This document shows positions 27,069 through 34,367 of a DNA stretch of 64,000 nucleotides, one piece after another; the stretch's first letter is position 1; each line of letters opens with the position of its first letter. The position numbers and the translations under genes are program-made. The DNA is from Mediterraneibacter massiliensis. Lineage in GTDB: Bacteria; Bacillota; Clostridia; Lachnospirales; Lachnospiraceae. The notes under the pieces were generated by a model. It was not told where the DNA came from. It was given only the letters and a program-made list of their open reading frames with translations, and did no database searches. The stretch covers positions 372,001 to 436,000 of the forward strand of contig NZ_LN913000.1 of NCBI RefSeq assembly GCF_001487105.1. Reading direction: 5' to 3'.

Positions 27069-27584
27069 ATGTTAAATGAAAATATTAGAAATCTGCGAAA
27101 AGCAAAAGGGCTTTCACAAGAAGAGCTGGCTATAAAGCTAAATGTAGTAAGGCAAACAGTATCGAAATGGGAAAAAGGATTATCGGTTCCTGATTCAAGT
27201 TTGCTTGTCTCATTAGCAGAAGAGTTGGATACTTCTGTAAGTATTTTGCTCGGAGAAACTGTACAGGAAGAAAGTTTGAATGAAGGAAGTTTAAAGAATA
27301 TTTCTGAAAAACTCGAAGTGATCAATCTTCAGCTTGCAAAAAGAATTGAGATGAGAGCTCCAACAATTCGTTGTCTGCTCATTATAGTGTGTGCGATCAT
27401 TATAATAGTATTTATTGCTCTTGCAGGTATCAATAGTGAATATTTGACTTGGAATTTTAATGACCCGGAGTTGGCAATTGTAGGTACTCTATTACATGGC
27501 TTTGAATTTTTGTTTGTAAGATTGGCGCCATTCGTTTTTATAAGTTCTGTAATTGGAATTATATTCACATATAGAAAACAATAA
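27069..27584 (+). CDS. XRE family HTH protein with C-terminal membrane spans
   Basis: The 171-residue protein has an N-terminal Cro/C1-type helix-turn-helix (residues 1-60, GLSQEELAIKLNVVRQTVSK), a short linker and two membrane spans (about 100-121 and 145-168). Membrane-tethered HTH proteins of this type are common in Clostridia and usually uncharacterised. Start 27069 is favoured by AAAGGAGG 7 nt upstream. Confidence 0.8.
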   Translation: MLNENIRNLRKAKGLSQEELAIKLNVVRQTVSKWEKGLSVPDSSLLVSLAEELDTSVSILLGETVQEESLNEGSLKNISEKLEVINLQLAKRIEMRAPTIRCLLIIVCAIIIIVFIALAGINSEYLTWNFNDPELAIVGTLLHGFEFLFVRLAPFVFISSVIGIIFTYRKQ

Positions 27585-27878
27585 TTTCCAGTTGATATTT
27601 CACTTATTTTAGAATATTTAATAACTGTTATATTTGATTATCAAATTCATCACAAACCCTTGAAAATACTAAGTTTGTAGCAAGTGAACTTTCCCTTACT
27701 CTTTCCCTTGTGTTATAATCTCCCATTGGCTTTCATGAACCTTAATATGGGAAAAAATAAGGGAAAGATAATTTTGTAACACAGTATAACATATAACAAT
27801 AACGACATGGTGAACTGATTGAAATGTTTTCGATATTTAACTCTGTAACTGATTATTAAAAAATGGAGATAAGATACG
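27585..27878. other. Noncoding stretch containing a remnant integrative-element end
   Basis: No gene is visible. CTTTCCCTTA (27689-27698) and TAAGGGAAAG (27758-27767) form a perfect 10-bp inverted repeat, with a second TTTCCCTTGTG inside. The same words, in the same order, lie directly after the integrase gene at 46791-46840. This suggests the end of a related element whose integrase gene has been lost. Confidence 0.5.
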
Positions 27879-28115
27879 ATGAGAACAATTTATGCAGAAT
27901 ACAACATACACCACGATAGTATTGATGTTTACACAAGTGCTGGATATATGCTTCGCATTGATTGCTGGGAAGCTGAAAAAAATCTAAAAACCACATACGG
28001 ATCAGAATGTGCGCTTACTTCATTGGCTGTGGATGAGCCTTTGGAATATGCAAGATTATATCTTGATGGCAATTTACAGATGTGGGTGGATGCAGAAGAT
28101 TCACTTGAATTATAG
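27879..28115 (+). CDS. Small conserved protein (DUF6061-like)
   Basis: The 78-residue acidic protein has a characteristic CWEAEKNLKTTYGSECALTS segment followed by LAVDEPLEYARLYLDG. I associate this with the DUF6061 group often seen in clostridial conjugative elements, from memory. GGAG lies about 10 nt upstream. It ends 17 bp before the left repeat of the mobilizable element, so that element inserted just downstream of it. Confidence 0.7.
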   Translation: MRTIYAEYNIHHDSIDVYTSAGYMLRIDCWEAEKNLKTTYGSECALTSLAVDEPLEYARLYLDGNLQMWVDAEDSLEL

Positions 28116-28132
28116 ATAATTTGATAATAAAT

Positions 28133-28152
28133 TTTATATCTAATTTTCGATT
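28133..28152. repeat. Candidate attL of the 5.8-kb mobilizable element
   Basis: TTTATATCT-A-ATTTTCGATT matches 33890-33909 in 19 of 20 positions and in the same orientation. The pair is the outermost match on both sides of the int/xis/mobT/dfr block. Confidence 0.6.
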
Positions 28153-28204
28153 ATCCGCATAAACACTATACTTTCAAGTATTTTGAAGTATAGAAAAAAC
28201 TCAT

Positions 28205-28256
28205 TTTACCACGAATTTACCACGATTGAATGAGCCTTGATATGACCTATAAAATA
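28205..28256. repeat. Left-end integrase arm-type repeats
   Basis: TTTACCACGA occurs twice, 11 bp apart (28205-28214, 28216-28225), followed by CCTATAAAATA (28246-28256). The same words follow the integrase stop at 33719-33740 and 33812-33822. Confidence 0.5.
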
Positions 28257-28262
28257 ACACCC

Positions 28263-28295
28263 AAAAGACATCATTACACCTAAATGGTGTCTTTT
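28263..28295. terminator. Terminator hairpin
   Basis: AAAAGACATCAT (28263-28274) pairs with ATGGTGTCTTTT (28284-28295), one G-U pair. It stands next to repeat A, beyond the dfrF 3' end. Confidence 0.55.
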
Positions 28296-28296
28296 T

Positions 28297-28364
28297 AAAA
28301 AGCAGTCAATCCTAAGACTAACTGCTTTGTGTGTATGGATATGAAATTGTCAAACTGGGATTTG
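28297..28364 (-). repeat. Repeat A: 3' flank and terminator of dfrF
   Basis: About 67 bp nearly identical to 29151-29216, the first 35 bases being exactly the same. It contains AAGCAGT and ACTGCTT arms. Each copy lies downstream of a minus-strand cargo gene. Confidence 0.7.
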
Positions 28365-28415
28365 TCTTACAACAATTTATATATGCATAAAAAGCAATAT
28401 ATTTATGAAAACACC

Positions 28416-28910
28416 CTAAATCCAAAATCTACTCAATTCATTTTTCCTTACATAAAATGTTCTCGTATATTTCACTTCCTCACCAAGTGTTTCCCCTATC
28501 AAAACTTCAAAATCATTGATATCAAATTCTGGAAAGAATGTATCTCCATCTTCAATATTTAAATCTACTTCTGTGATATACATTTTATCTACTATTTGCA
28601 AAGCTTCCTTAAATAGTCCATATCCACCAGATATGTATACATCTCGTCCTTTAGCCAATAATAATGCATCTTCTAATGATTTAACTGAAACTAAATTATC
28701 TCCTTGATACTCTGTTGTGGTGGAAACAACAATATTCATTCTATTAGGCAACGGATGACCGATTTCTTCATAAGACTTTCGCCCCATAATAACCACATTA
28801 CCCGTTGTTAACTCTCTAAATTGCTTTTGTTCTCCCTTTATTTTCCATGGTATATTACCATTCTTGCCTATAACATTATTCTTTGACCTCGCAACAATCA
28901 AACCTATCAT
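28416..28910 (-). CDS. dfrF: Trimethoprim-resistant dihydrofolate reductase, DfrF type
   Basis: The 164-residue DHFR contains the family landmarks NNVIGKNGNIPW near the N-terminus, NVVIMGRKSYEEIG (NADPH site), VYISGGYGLFKEAL, and a C-terminal strand FEVLIGETLGEEVKYTR. The N-terminus MIGLIVARSKNNVIGKNG matches my memory of enterococcal DfrF, a trimethoprim-insensitive enzyme that restores tetrahydrofolate synthesis. GGAGGA lies 9 nt before the ATG and a TTGTGG-17-TATAAT promoter lies upstream. It is cargo of the mobilizable element. It shares promoter and terminator sequence with the next gene. Confidence 0.85.
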   Translation of the reverse strand: MIGLIVARSKNNVIGKNGNIPWKIKGEQKQFRELTTGNVVIMGRKSYEEIGHPLPNRMNIVVSTTTEYQGDNLVSVKSLEDALLLAKGRDVYISGGYGLFKEALQIVDKMYITEVDLNIEDGDTFFPEFDINDFEVLIGETLGEEVKYTRTFYVRKNELSRFWI

Positions 28911-29039
28911 CTATTTCATCCTCCATAATATGATGTCGTACCTGTGATTCCATCAAGTGCACCACATCTTAACAAACTCAAAATTATCTCGAACTAACCA
29001 GCTCGACAAATTCTAGTTTGTCCGTTTCTTCATATCCAC

Positions 29040-29068
29040 ATTATATCATTTTCATATCTGCACCACAA
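29040..29068 (-). promoter_or_regulatory. dfrF promoter
   Basis: On the minus strand, TTGTGG (29068-29063) is 17 bp from TATAAT (29045-29040). The surrounding sequence matches the MGMT-gene promoter at 29803-29831. A small GACAAA/TTTGTC hairpin lies just inside the transcript. The 28911-29150 gap otherwise holds no gene. Confidence 0.7.
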
Positions 29069-29150
29069 TAAAATTTTATGCACCGATAATCTTAGTGAAC
29101 AGCTCTAACAAACACCATTTCATCACTCCAATCTGAAATTTAGGTATGAA

Positions 29151-29216
29151 AAAAGCAGTCAATCCTAAGACTAACTGCTTTGTGTATAGAGATATGAAAT
29201 TGTGAAATAGAATTTG
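29151..29216 (-). repeat. Repeat B: 3' flank and terminator of the MGMT-like gene
   Basis: This is the second copy of repeat A (28297-28364), beginning two bases after the stop of the MGMT-like gene in the direction of transcription. Confidence 0.7.
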
Positions 29217-29217
29217 C

Positions 29218-29697
29218 CTATTTCAAATCAAAAAGAGAATTTTCATAGTCCTTTACATAGTATCGTATATTTTTACGCCCCTTTTGAATAATGGTATGTC
29301 CCTCTGCTTCTAATTTTTCTTTCTGTGCTTCAATACCATTTGGATATTTAGCATTTAATTCTCCGTTTGCTTTTAATGTTCTCCAATAGGGTGTTTCATC
29401 TTCGGAACGCTGATAACTCGCCCACGCTACAATAGAAACAAATATACCCGCTGTAATCGGCTCTGTAAAATCTGCACCACTCAATTTTGCAAAGTGTTCT
29501 CGTATTTTTCCAACCGTAATCACTTTACCATACGGAACTTTTTTCATTACTTTGTCATAGTCAATCGGGGGAGCAAAATACATTTTGTTTCCACCATATT
29601 TCTCAATACTTTTCTGGTCTATGATAATTTGAAATTTTGGCATATCCTTACTATCATGCAACATAGCATTAAAATCTTTTTTATCTTCATTTGCCAT
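29218..29697 (-). CDS. MGMT family protein (alkyltransferase-like DNA-binding domain)
   Basis: The 159-residue protein has the winged-helix fold segment of O6-alkylguanine transferases (VPYGKVITVGKIREHFAK, about residues 70-87, then ETPYWRTLKANGEL). The PCHR active-site cysteine motif is absent, so it cannot transfer alkyl groups in the usual way. Alkyltransferase-like proteins instead bind damaged bases and recruit excision repair; here that role is inferred. The start at 29697 is set by AGGAGG 8 nt upstream; a GTG nine bases earlier overlaps that site. It shares flanks with dfrF. Confidence 0.8.
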   Translation of the reverse strand: MANEDKKDFNAMLHDSKDMPKFQIIIDQKSIEKYGGNKMYFAPPIDYDKVMKKVPYGKVITVGKIREHFAKLSGADFTEPITAGIFVSIVAWASYQRSEDETPYWRTLKANGELNAKYPNGIEAQKEKLEAEGHTIIQKGRKNIRYYVKDYENSLFDLK

Positions 29698-29802
29698 TTG
29701 TGCCACCTCCTACTTTAAGGATAGTCTGTTTCTTATTTCCATGCAATGAGGCTGTTTGAAAATTATTAACACTTTCAAATTTGTCGCTTTCTTCATATCC
29801 AT

Positions 29803-29831
29803 ATTATAACAGTTCCATATATCCGCCACAA
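29803..29831 (-). promoter_or_regulatory. Promoter of the MGMT-like gene, copy of the dfrF promoter
   Basis: On the minus strand TTGTGG (29831-29826), 17 bp and TATAAT (29808-29803) are flanked by TTTTATTGTGG and TATGGATATGAAG, as in the dfrF promoter. Confidence 0.7.
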
Positions 29832-29915
29832 TAAAAATCAGCATACCCTTAGCATTTATGGAACAAAAATGCACACTTTTTCTTTCTTCCTCTTGATTAC
29901 CCCACAACAGAAAAG

Positions 29916-29978
29916 AAAAAGCCCTGTCAAGAGCCTTGCCACCATTGGTGGTGCTTTGCACTCTTTACTGGGCTTTTT
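29916..29978. terminator. Terminator between the MGMT-like and XRE genes
   Basis: AAAAAGCCC (29916-29924) and GGGCTTTTT (29970-29978) enclose a further GCCACCATTGGTGGTGC hairpin. It lies downstream of the minus-strand XRE gene. Confidence 0.65.
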
Positions 29979-30007
29979 GTTTGCTGTATCTTCCATGCAA
30001 GAGGAAA

Positions 30008-30679
30008 TTAAAGACCTCTGTTCCATTTCGCCTTTAGATAATCTTCATAGTCTGCTTCATTGAAGTCTACTTGTGGAGAAGTGTCGGGAATGTTGTTTCT
30101 GTTGTCTATATCCGCAAGCTGACGAAATATCCAATCATCATAAGGGTCATGGTATTTATACTCTTTGGGCTGTTCTCTGTATCGGTCTAACCCTCGCATT
30201 TCCTTATGCACTTTTATCATGCGTTCCAGTTTTTGACGCTGTATCAACTGCTTGATTTCCATAAGTTCTTCCAACTCCGTAACCTCATTGGTAATGTAGT
30301 TATGGATATACTGTATGAGTTTATATGCCTTGTAAAATGTGCATTCTTTTTCATCATCGAAAAATTCATTTTCAGACAGGTAATCTAAGGAAACATTGAA
30401 GTCTTGTTCCCGTTTGATAATATCCATGATATAGGGCTCGGTGTGGTCAATATACTTCCATTCTCCCGACAATAATTCATTGGGCGTTACACCCAGCACG
30501 TCCATTATCTTCTCTAACGTATCAAAGGTAGGATAATTCACGCCACGTTCAATCTTGGAAAGGCTCTGCATATTGATACCGATTTTGTCCGCAAGTTCCT
30601 GTTGTTTCATTCCTCTGTGTTTTCTTATGGTCTGTATGTTTTCTCCTAAGAAACTGATTTTCTTTTCATAATGCTCCAT
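30008..30679 (-). CDS. XRE family transcriptional regulator
   Basis: The 223-residue protein has an N-terminal Cro/C1 helix-turn-helix (about residues 10-70, MKQQELADKIGINMQSLSKI, then PTFDTLEKIMDVLGVTPNEL) and a helical, charged C-terminal domain (about 90-223) that I do not recognise. It is divergent from the MobT-like initiator, the usual place for an element's master repressor. AAAGGAG lies 14 nt before the ATG, longer than ideal. Confidence 0.88.
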   Translation of the reverse strand: MEHYEKKISFLGENIQTIRKHRGMKQQELADKIGINMQSLSKIERGVNYPTFDTLEKIMDVLGVTPNELLSGEWKYIDHTEPYIMDIIKREQDFNVSLDYLSENEFFDDEKECTFYKAYKLIQYIHNYITNEVTELEELMEIKQLIQRQKLERMIKVHKEMRGLDRYREQPKEYKYHDPYDDWIFRQLADIDNRNNIPDTSPQVDFNEADYEDYLKAKWNRGL

Positions 30680-30768
30680 AACTTAGTATAACCGCTCCTT
30701 TCGTTGCTTTTCTTGGTATTTATAAGCATATCATACTTAATCTATATCTAAAAGTCAACAAAAACTTC

Positions 30769-30797
30769 TTGACAAGTAATTCTAATGGAGTTATTAT
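30769..30797 (+). promoter_or_regulatory. Promoter for the mobilization/int operon
   Basis: TTGACA (30769-30774), a 17-bp spacer and TATTAT (30792-30797) point toward mobT. The leader would be about 340 nt and includes the structured region below. Confidence 0.65.
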
Positions 30798-30894
30798 CGT
30801 ATTAGACAGAGTGATTAAGCACGCTAGGGTCAATCACACGCTTGAGTAAGCATATAAAATATATATTTTCACTTTGATAGCATGAATAAGCATG

Positions 30895-31045
30895 GACTAT
30901 CAGACCGAAAATAAGGTTTCTGACTGGGGCTGTTCCGTTTAGCCACGAGCCTTACAAGGCTCGTGAGCGTTAAGAACGGGGCAGACACAGGAAGAAAGGG
31001 AACGCCTTTAGGCGTTCGTAAAGGGCGTATATGTAACACCGCCCT
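30895..31045 (+). other. Highly structured leader / candidate oriT or replication origin
   Basis: Three strong stems follow each other: CACGAGCCTT/AAGGCTCGTG (30944-30965, perfect 10 bp), GAACGCC/GGCGTTC (31000-31017, perfect) and AGGGCG/CGCCCT (31022-31045). It is the only GC-rich, structured stretch of the element. It sits directly before the initiator gene, where Tn916-type elements place oriT. The exact nick site is not recognised. Confidence 0.5.
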
Positions 31046-31145
31046 GCGCATACATGTCATAGTACCTAGAAACTGTGATAAATAAAGGACAAAACACGAT
31101 TTTTACCCCGCAAAAAAACGGGAAGTACGAAAGGAGTAATGCACT

Positions 31146-32237
31146 ATAACTACACACAAAAATTTATCCGTTAAGATTGATTACATCAGCATTGTATTTG
31201 ATACTGCAACCGCTGAAGATGTAATCATGCACATTTTAGGTTTACCGACTGACATTTTCAATGTTTATCCAGCAACGATAAAATTCAAGACTTATCAAGC
31301 ACGCTGGCAGATTGGAGATATTTATGTATCGGGGGACGCAAGAAAGACAGAGGACAACCCACAGGGGCTAGGCTGTTATCTTGTTATGACTGGCAGAGGT
31401 TGTGATGATATTTTCCGTATTCTCGATAGTAGGAATTGTACCTTTGGAGATATGTTCCGACGTTGTGAGCGAAGATACGGACTGGATAACTTCCATTTTA
31501 CAAGACTTGATATTGCCATTGATGATAAGAACGAAAAGCCATTCTTTACCATAGAGCAGATAAAGAAGAAATGCGAAAAAGAGGAATTTATTTCTAATAG
31601 TGAGGGCTACCACTTTGACGAAAGCAAGTTTGATGATTTCGACACCGCAAAGACTGTTTATATCGGTGCTGGTAAATCGGGATTGTCCTACCGCTTTTAT
31701 GATAAAGATAAGGAAGTCTGTTCAAAACATAATAAGACACTTGATGAAGTTGGCAGTTGGAAACGGACAGAAATGCAACTGCGTGATGATAAGGCTCATG
31801 CTTTTGCCATGACATTCAAAGACAGACCGCTGGAACTTGGGGAACTGGCTTTCGGGCTATTGGCAAACAACCTACGCTTTGTCGTGCCAAACAGAAATGA
31901 AAGTAATAAGAGCAGATGGAAAACGTGTCGGTTTTGGGAACGCTTTTTAGGGGCTGTGGAAGTCTTGAAAGTGCAAGTACCGAAACTACATAATTCTCTT
32001 GAAGAAACACAGCAATGGCTCACAGAGGGTGGCGTGATTTCCGCTGTCAAAAGTTTTTACTTCTTAGAAGAACATGACGCATTAGGTGGACTGGAAAAAG
32101 TGGGAACTATGCTTGATAAGGCAAGATACAGTAATTCCCTTTCCAGCAAACTAACCGCCCACTTACAGAGGATAAACCGCACCGACCTTATCCCCTATAT
32201 CCAGTATGACACAAAACAAGGGAAAGGGGGTATCTAA
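31146..32237 (+). CDS. MobT-like relaxase / replication initiation factor (Tn916 Orf20 family)
   Basis: From the first methionine (31227) there are 336 residues, but homology clearly starts earlier: the in-frame sequence from 31146 reads [19 protein letters not shown]. The codon at 31146 is ATA, 9 nt after AAAGGAG, and the only upstream in-frame codons lead to a stop at 31137. Rep_trans-fold landmarks follow: [10 protein letters not shown] (metal site), [16 protein letters not shown] and WKRTEMQLR. It would nick the origin and initiate strand transfer. ATA start, TTG-like initiation elsewhere, or loss of the start codon are open. Confidence 0.8.
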   Translation: MTTHKNLSVKIDYISIVFDTATAEDVIMHILGLPTDIFNVYPATIKFKTYQARWQIGDIYVSGDARKTEDNPQGLGCYLVMTGRGCDDIFRILDSRNCTFGDMFRRCERRYGLDNFHFTRLDIAIDDKNEKPFFTIEQIKKKCEKEEFISNSEGYHFDESKFDDFDTAKTVYIGAGKSGLSYRFYDKDKEVCSKHNKTLDEVGSWKRTEMQLRDDKAHAFAMTFKDRPLELGELAFGLLANNLRFVVPNRNESNKSRWKTCRFWERFLGAVEVLKVQVPKLHNSLEETQQWLTEGGVISAVKSFYFLEEHDALGGLEKVGTMLDKARYSNSLSSKLTAHLQRINRTDLIPYIQYDTKQGKGGI

Positions 32238-32440
32238 TGAATAACAACGATATTCCTGTATGGGAAAAGTACACCCTTACCATTGAAGAAGCGTCAAAAT
32301 ATTTCCGTATCGGAGAAAACAAGTTAAGACGATTGGCAGAGGAAAACAAGGACGCTGGCTGGCTCATTATGAATGGCAACCGCATACAGATTAAACGCCG
32401 ACAATTTGAAAAGGTCATTGACAAATTGGACGCAATCTAA
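32237..32440 (+). CDS. xis: Excisionase, Tn916 Xis family
   Basis: The 67-residue winged-helix protein closely matches my memory of Tn916 Xis ([20 protein letters not shown], then [19 protein letters not shown]). It overlaps the initiator stop by one base and precedes int by 78 bp. It would bend the element ends and direct Int toward excision. Confidence 0.93.
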   Translation: MNNNDIPVWEKYTLTIEEASKYFRIGENKLRRLAEENKDAGWLIMNGNRIQIKRRQFEKVIDKLDAI

Positions 32441-32518
32441 TGCAAATGAGCCTTGTATGTGTTATGATGAACACAAGTCATATCAAGGCTCTTTCCAACA
32501 AGGAAAGGAGCAGACACC

Positions 32519-33712
32519 ATGAAAGAAAAAAGACGGGATAGCAAAGAACGTATCCTGCATACTGGAGAGAGCCAACGAACAGACGGAAAATACTTATATA
32601 AATATGTGGACGCATTTGGAAACACAAAATATGTGTATGCTTGGAGATTGACACCCACAGACCCGACACCAAAGGGAAAACGGGAAAAACCCTCACTTCG
32701 TGAACTGGAACAGCAGATAAGACGGGATATTGAGGACGGTATCGACAGCACAGGCAAGAAAATGACGCTTTGCCAACTCTACGCTAAACAGAACACACAG
32801 AGGGCAAACGTGAAGAAAAGCACACAGAAACAACGGGAACAGCTCATGCGGTTATTGAAAGAGGACAAGTTAGGTGCTAGGAGCATTGATACGATAAAAC
32901 CCTCTGACGCTAAGGAATGGGCATTACGCATGAAAGACAAAGGCTTTTCCTATAACACCATTAACAACCATAAACGCTCGTTAAAAGCGTCATTCTATAT
33001 CGCCATACAAGACGATTGTGTAAGGAAAAACCCTTTTGATTTCAAGTTAAGTGAAGTCCTAGAAAATGATACCAAAGAGAAAGTCGCATTGACAGAGGAA
33101 CAGGAACAAGCCCTACTCTCATTCATCAAGACGGACAATGTGTATCACAAGTATTATGATGATGTGCTGATACTGTTAAAGACAGGACTTCGTATCTCGG
33201 AACTGTGCGGACTGACAATCATGGACGTTGATTTTATCCATGAGGTTGTGGTTATCGACCACCAGTTACTAAAGAGCAAGGAACAGGGTTATTATATTGA
33301 AACGCCTAAGACAAAGAGCGGAATAAGGCAAGTGCCATTAAGCAGAGAAACAATACAGGCATTTCAACGGGTTATGAAGAAACACCCAAAGGCAGAACCA
33401 TTTGTGATAGACGGACGGAGCAATTTCCTATTTGTCAATCATAAAGGCAAGCCCAAAGTTGCGATTGATTACAACGCCTTATTTGTCCGTATGATAAAGA
33501 AATACAACAAGCACCACAAGGACAATCCCTTGCCACATATCACACCGCATACGCTACGCCATACATTCTGCACAAGGCTGGCAAGCAAGAACATGAACCC
33601 GAAAGATTTACAGTATATCATGGGGCATTCAAATATCAGTATCACAATGAACTGGTATGCTCATGCGTCCATAGATACCGCAAAATCAGAGGTTCAGCGT
33701 CTAATCGCATAA
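32519..33712 (+). CDS. int: Tyrosine recombinase, Tn916-type integrase
   Basis: The 397-residue integrase has an N-terminal arm-binding domain (about residues 1-70), a SAM-like core-binding domain (about 90-185) and a catalytic domain. Catalytic residues visible are R in LKTGLRISELCG, H344-x2-R347 in HTLRHTF, H in GHSNIS and nucleophile Y380 in MNWYAH. All are present, so it should be active. GGAAAGGAG lies about 10 nt upstream of the ATG. Arm-type repeats follow its stop. Confidence 0.95.
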   Translation: MKEKRRDSKERILHTGESQRTDGKYLYKYVDAFGNTKYVYAWRLTPTDPTPKGKREKPSLRELEQQIRRDIEDGIDSTGKKMTLCQLYAKQNTQRANVKKSTQKQREQLMRLLKEDKLGARSIDTIKPSDAKEWALRMKDKGFSYNTINNHKRSLKASFYIAIQDDCVRKNPFDFKLSEVLENDTKEKVALTEEQEQALLSFIKTDNVYHKYYDDVLILLKTGLRISELCGLTIMDVDFIHEVVVIDHQLLKSKEQGYYIETPKTKSGIRQVPLSRETIQAFQRVMKKHPKAEPFVIDGRSNFLFVNHKGKPKVAIDYNALFVRMIKKYNKHHKDNPLPHITPHTLRHTFCTRLASKNMNPKDLQYIMGHSNISITMNWYAHASIDTAKSEVQRLIA

Positions 33713-33718
33713 GAAGTA

Positions 33719-33822
33719 TTTACCACGATTTTAACCACGCTTGATAGCGAAAATATAAGAAGATAGACCTAGATATGTGAGGTTTACCACAAAAGAAAAA
33801 TGCCCGTAGAGCCTATAAAATA
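33719..33822. repeat. Right-end integrase arm-type repeats
   Basis: TTTACCACGA (33719-33728) and TTAACCACGC (33731-33740), then TTTACCACA (33783-33791) and CCTATAAAATA (33812-33822), mirror the left end at 28205-28256 in the same orientation. Confidence 0.5.
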
Positions 33823-33889
33823 AGGCTTTGCGGACATTTAAGAAGATATAAAAAGATAGTCAAAAAGACATATATAATTTATAAAAAAG

Positions 33890-33909
33890 TTTATATCTGA
33901 TTTTCGATT
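33890..33909. repeat. Candidate attR of the 5.8-kb mobilizable element
   Basis: TTTATATCT-G-ATTTTCGATT differs from attL (28133-28152) by one base. No gene lies between here and the methylase fragment at 34052; a GGCAGGGA/TCTCTGCC hairpin is at about 33970-33990. Confidence 0.6.
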
Positions 33910-34051
33910 GGAAGAATGAACAAGATACAAGCAAGGAGAAATCGTTGACACAGAAAATTTTTACATAGTCAAAGTGGCAGGGAGAAATCTCTGCCGCTAT
34001 TCTTTTGGTATTACTATTTATAATTCTTTTCTTACTATTGTTCGTTTAACC

Positions 34052-34230
34052 GTCTATATGGGCTTAAAAATGGAAATGTGTTGGAACCGTCCTGTGGTGT
34101 AGGAAATTTCATGGGATTAGTGCCAGAGAATATACGTGAAATGAAAATGTATGGTGTGGAACTGGATAGTGTATCCAGTAGGATTGCTAGACAGTTATAC
34201 CCAAAAATAGGTTGCGATACTAAGATTTGA
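34052..34230 (+). pseudogene. ICE DNA methylase/helicase fragment
   Basis: The frame ending at TGA 34228-34230 encodes the SAM-binding motif of the very large methylase-helicase proteins of Tn1549-type ICEs (NVLEPSCGVGNFMGLVPENI, then MYGVELDSVSSRIARQLYP). Only about 55 of some 2,000 or more residues remain and no start is present. Confidence 0.7.
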
Positions 34231-34321
34231 AAAAACTGCGGGAGAAGCAGGCGGCGATTGCTCTGCGAAGTGGGAAACAGCCACAGGAACAGATGATGGA
34301 TATGGAGCGTAGAAAACAATA
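34231..34321 (+). pseudogene. C-terminal tail fragment of an unidentified ICE protein
   Basis: A frame ending at TAA 34319-34321 encodes KKLREKQAAIALRSGKQPQE and a short basic tail. It looks like the last 30 residues of another element gene joined to the methylase fragment, marking a deletion point. Confidence 0.4.
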
Positions 34322-34367
34322 AAAGCAAGGAGGATGGTTACTTTACATAGTGCCATCCCCCTTGCTT

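Larger units (their letters stand above)
28133..33909. mobile_element. MobT-type integrative mobilizable element carrying dfrF and an MGMT-like gene
   Basis: Between 20-bp direct repeats lie, in order: integrase arm-type repeats, dfrF, an MGMT-like gene, an XRE regulator, a structured origin-like region, a Tn916 Orf20/MobT-like initiator, Tn916-type Xis, Tn916-type Int and a second set of arm repeats. There are no type IV secretion genes, so it would depend on a helper ICE for transfer. The int and xis genes look intact. Confidence 0.7.

Noticed and set aside
28297..29216. Repeats A and B as integron attC sites
   Set aside because: The dyad is a simple AAGCAGT/ACTGCTT terminator stem without paired R and L boxes, and no IntI-type integrase is present.
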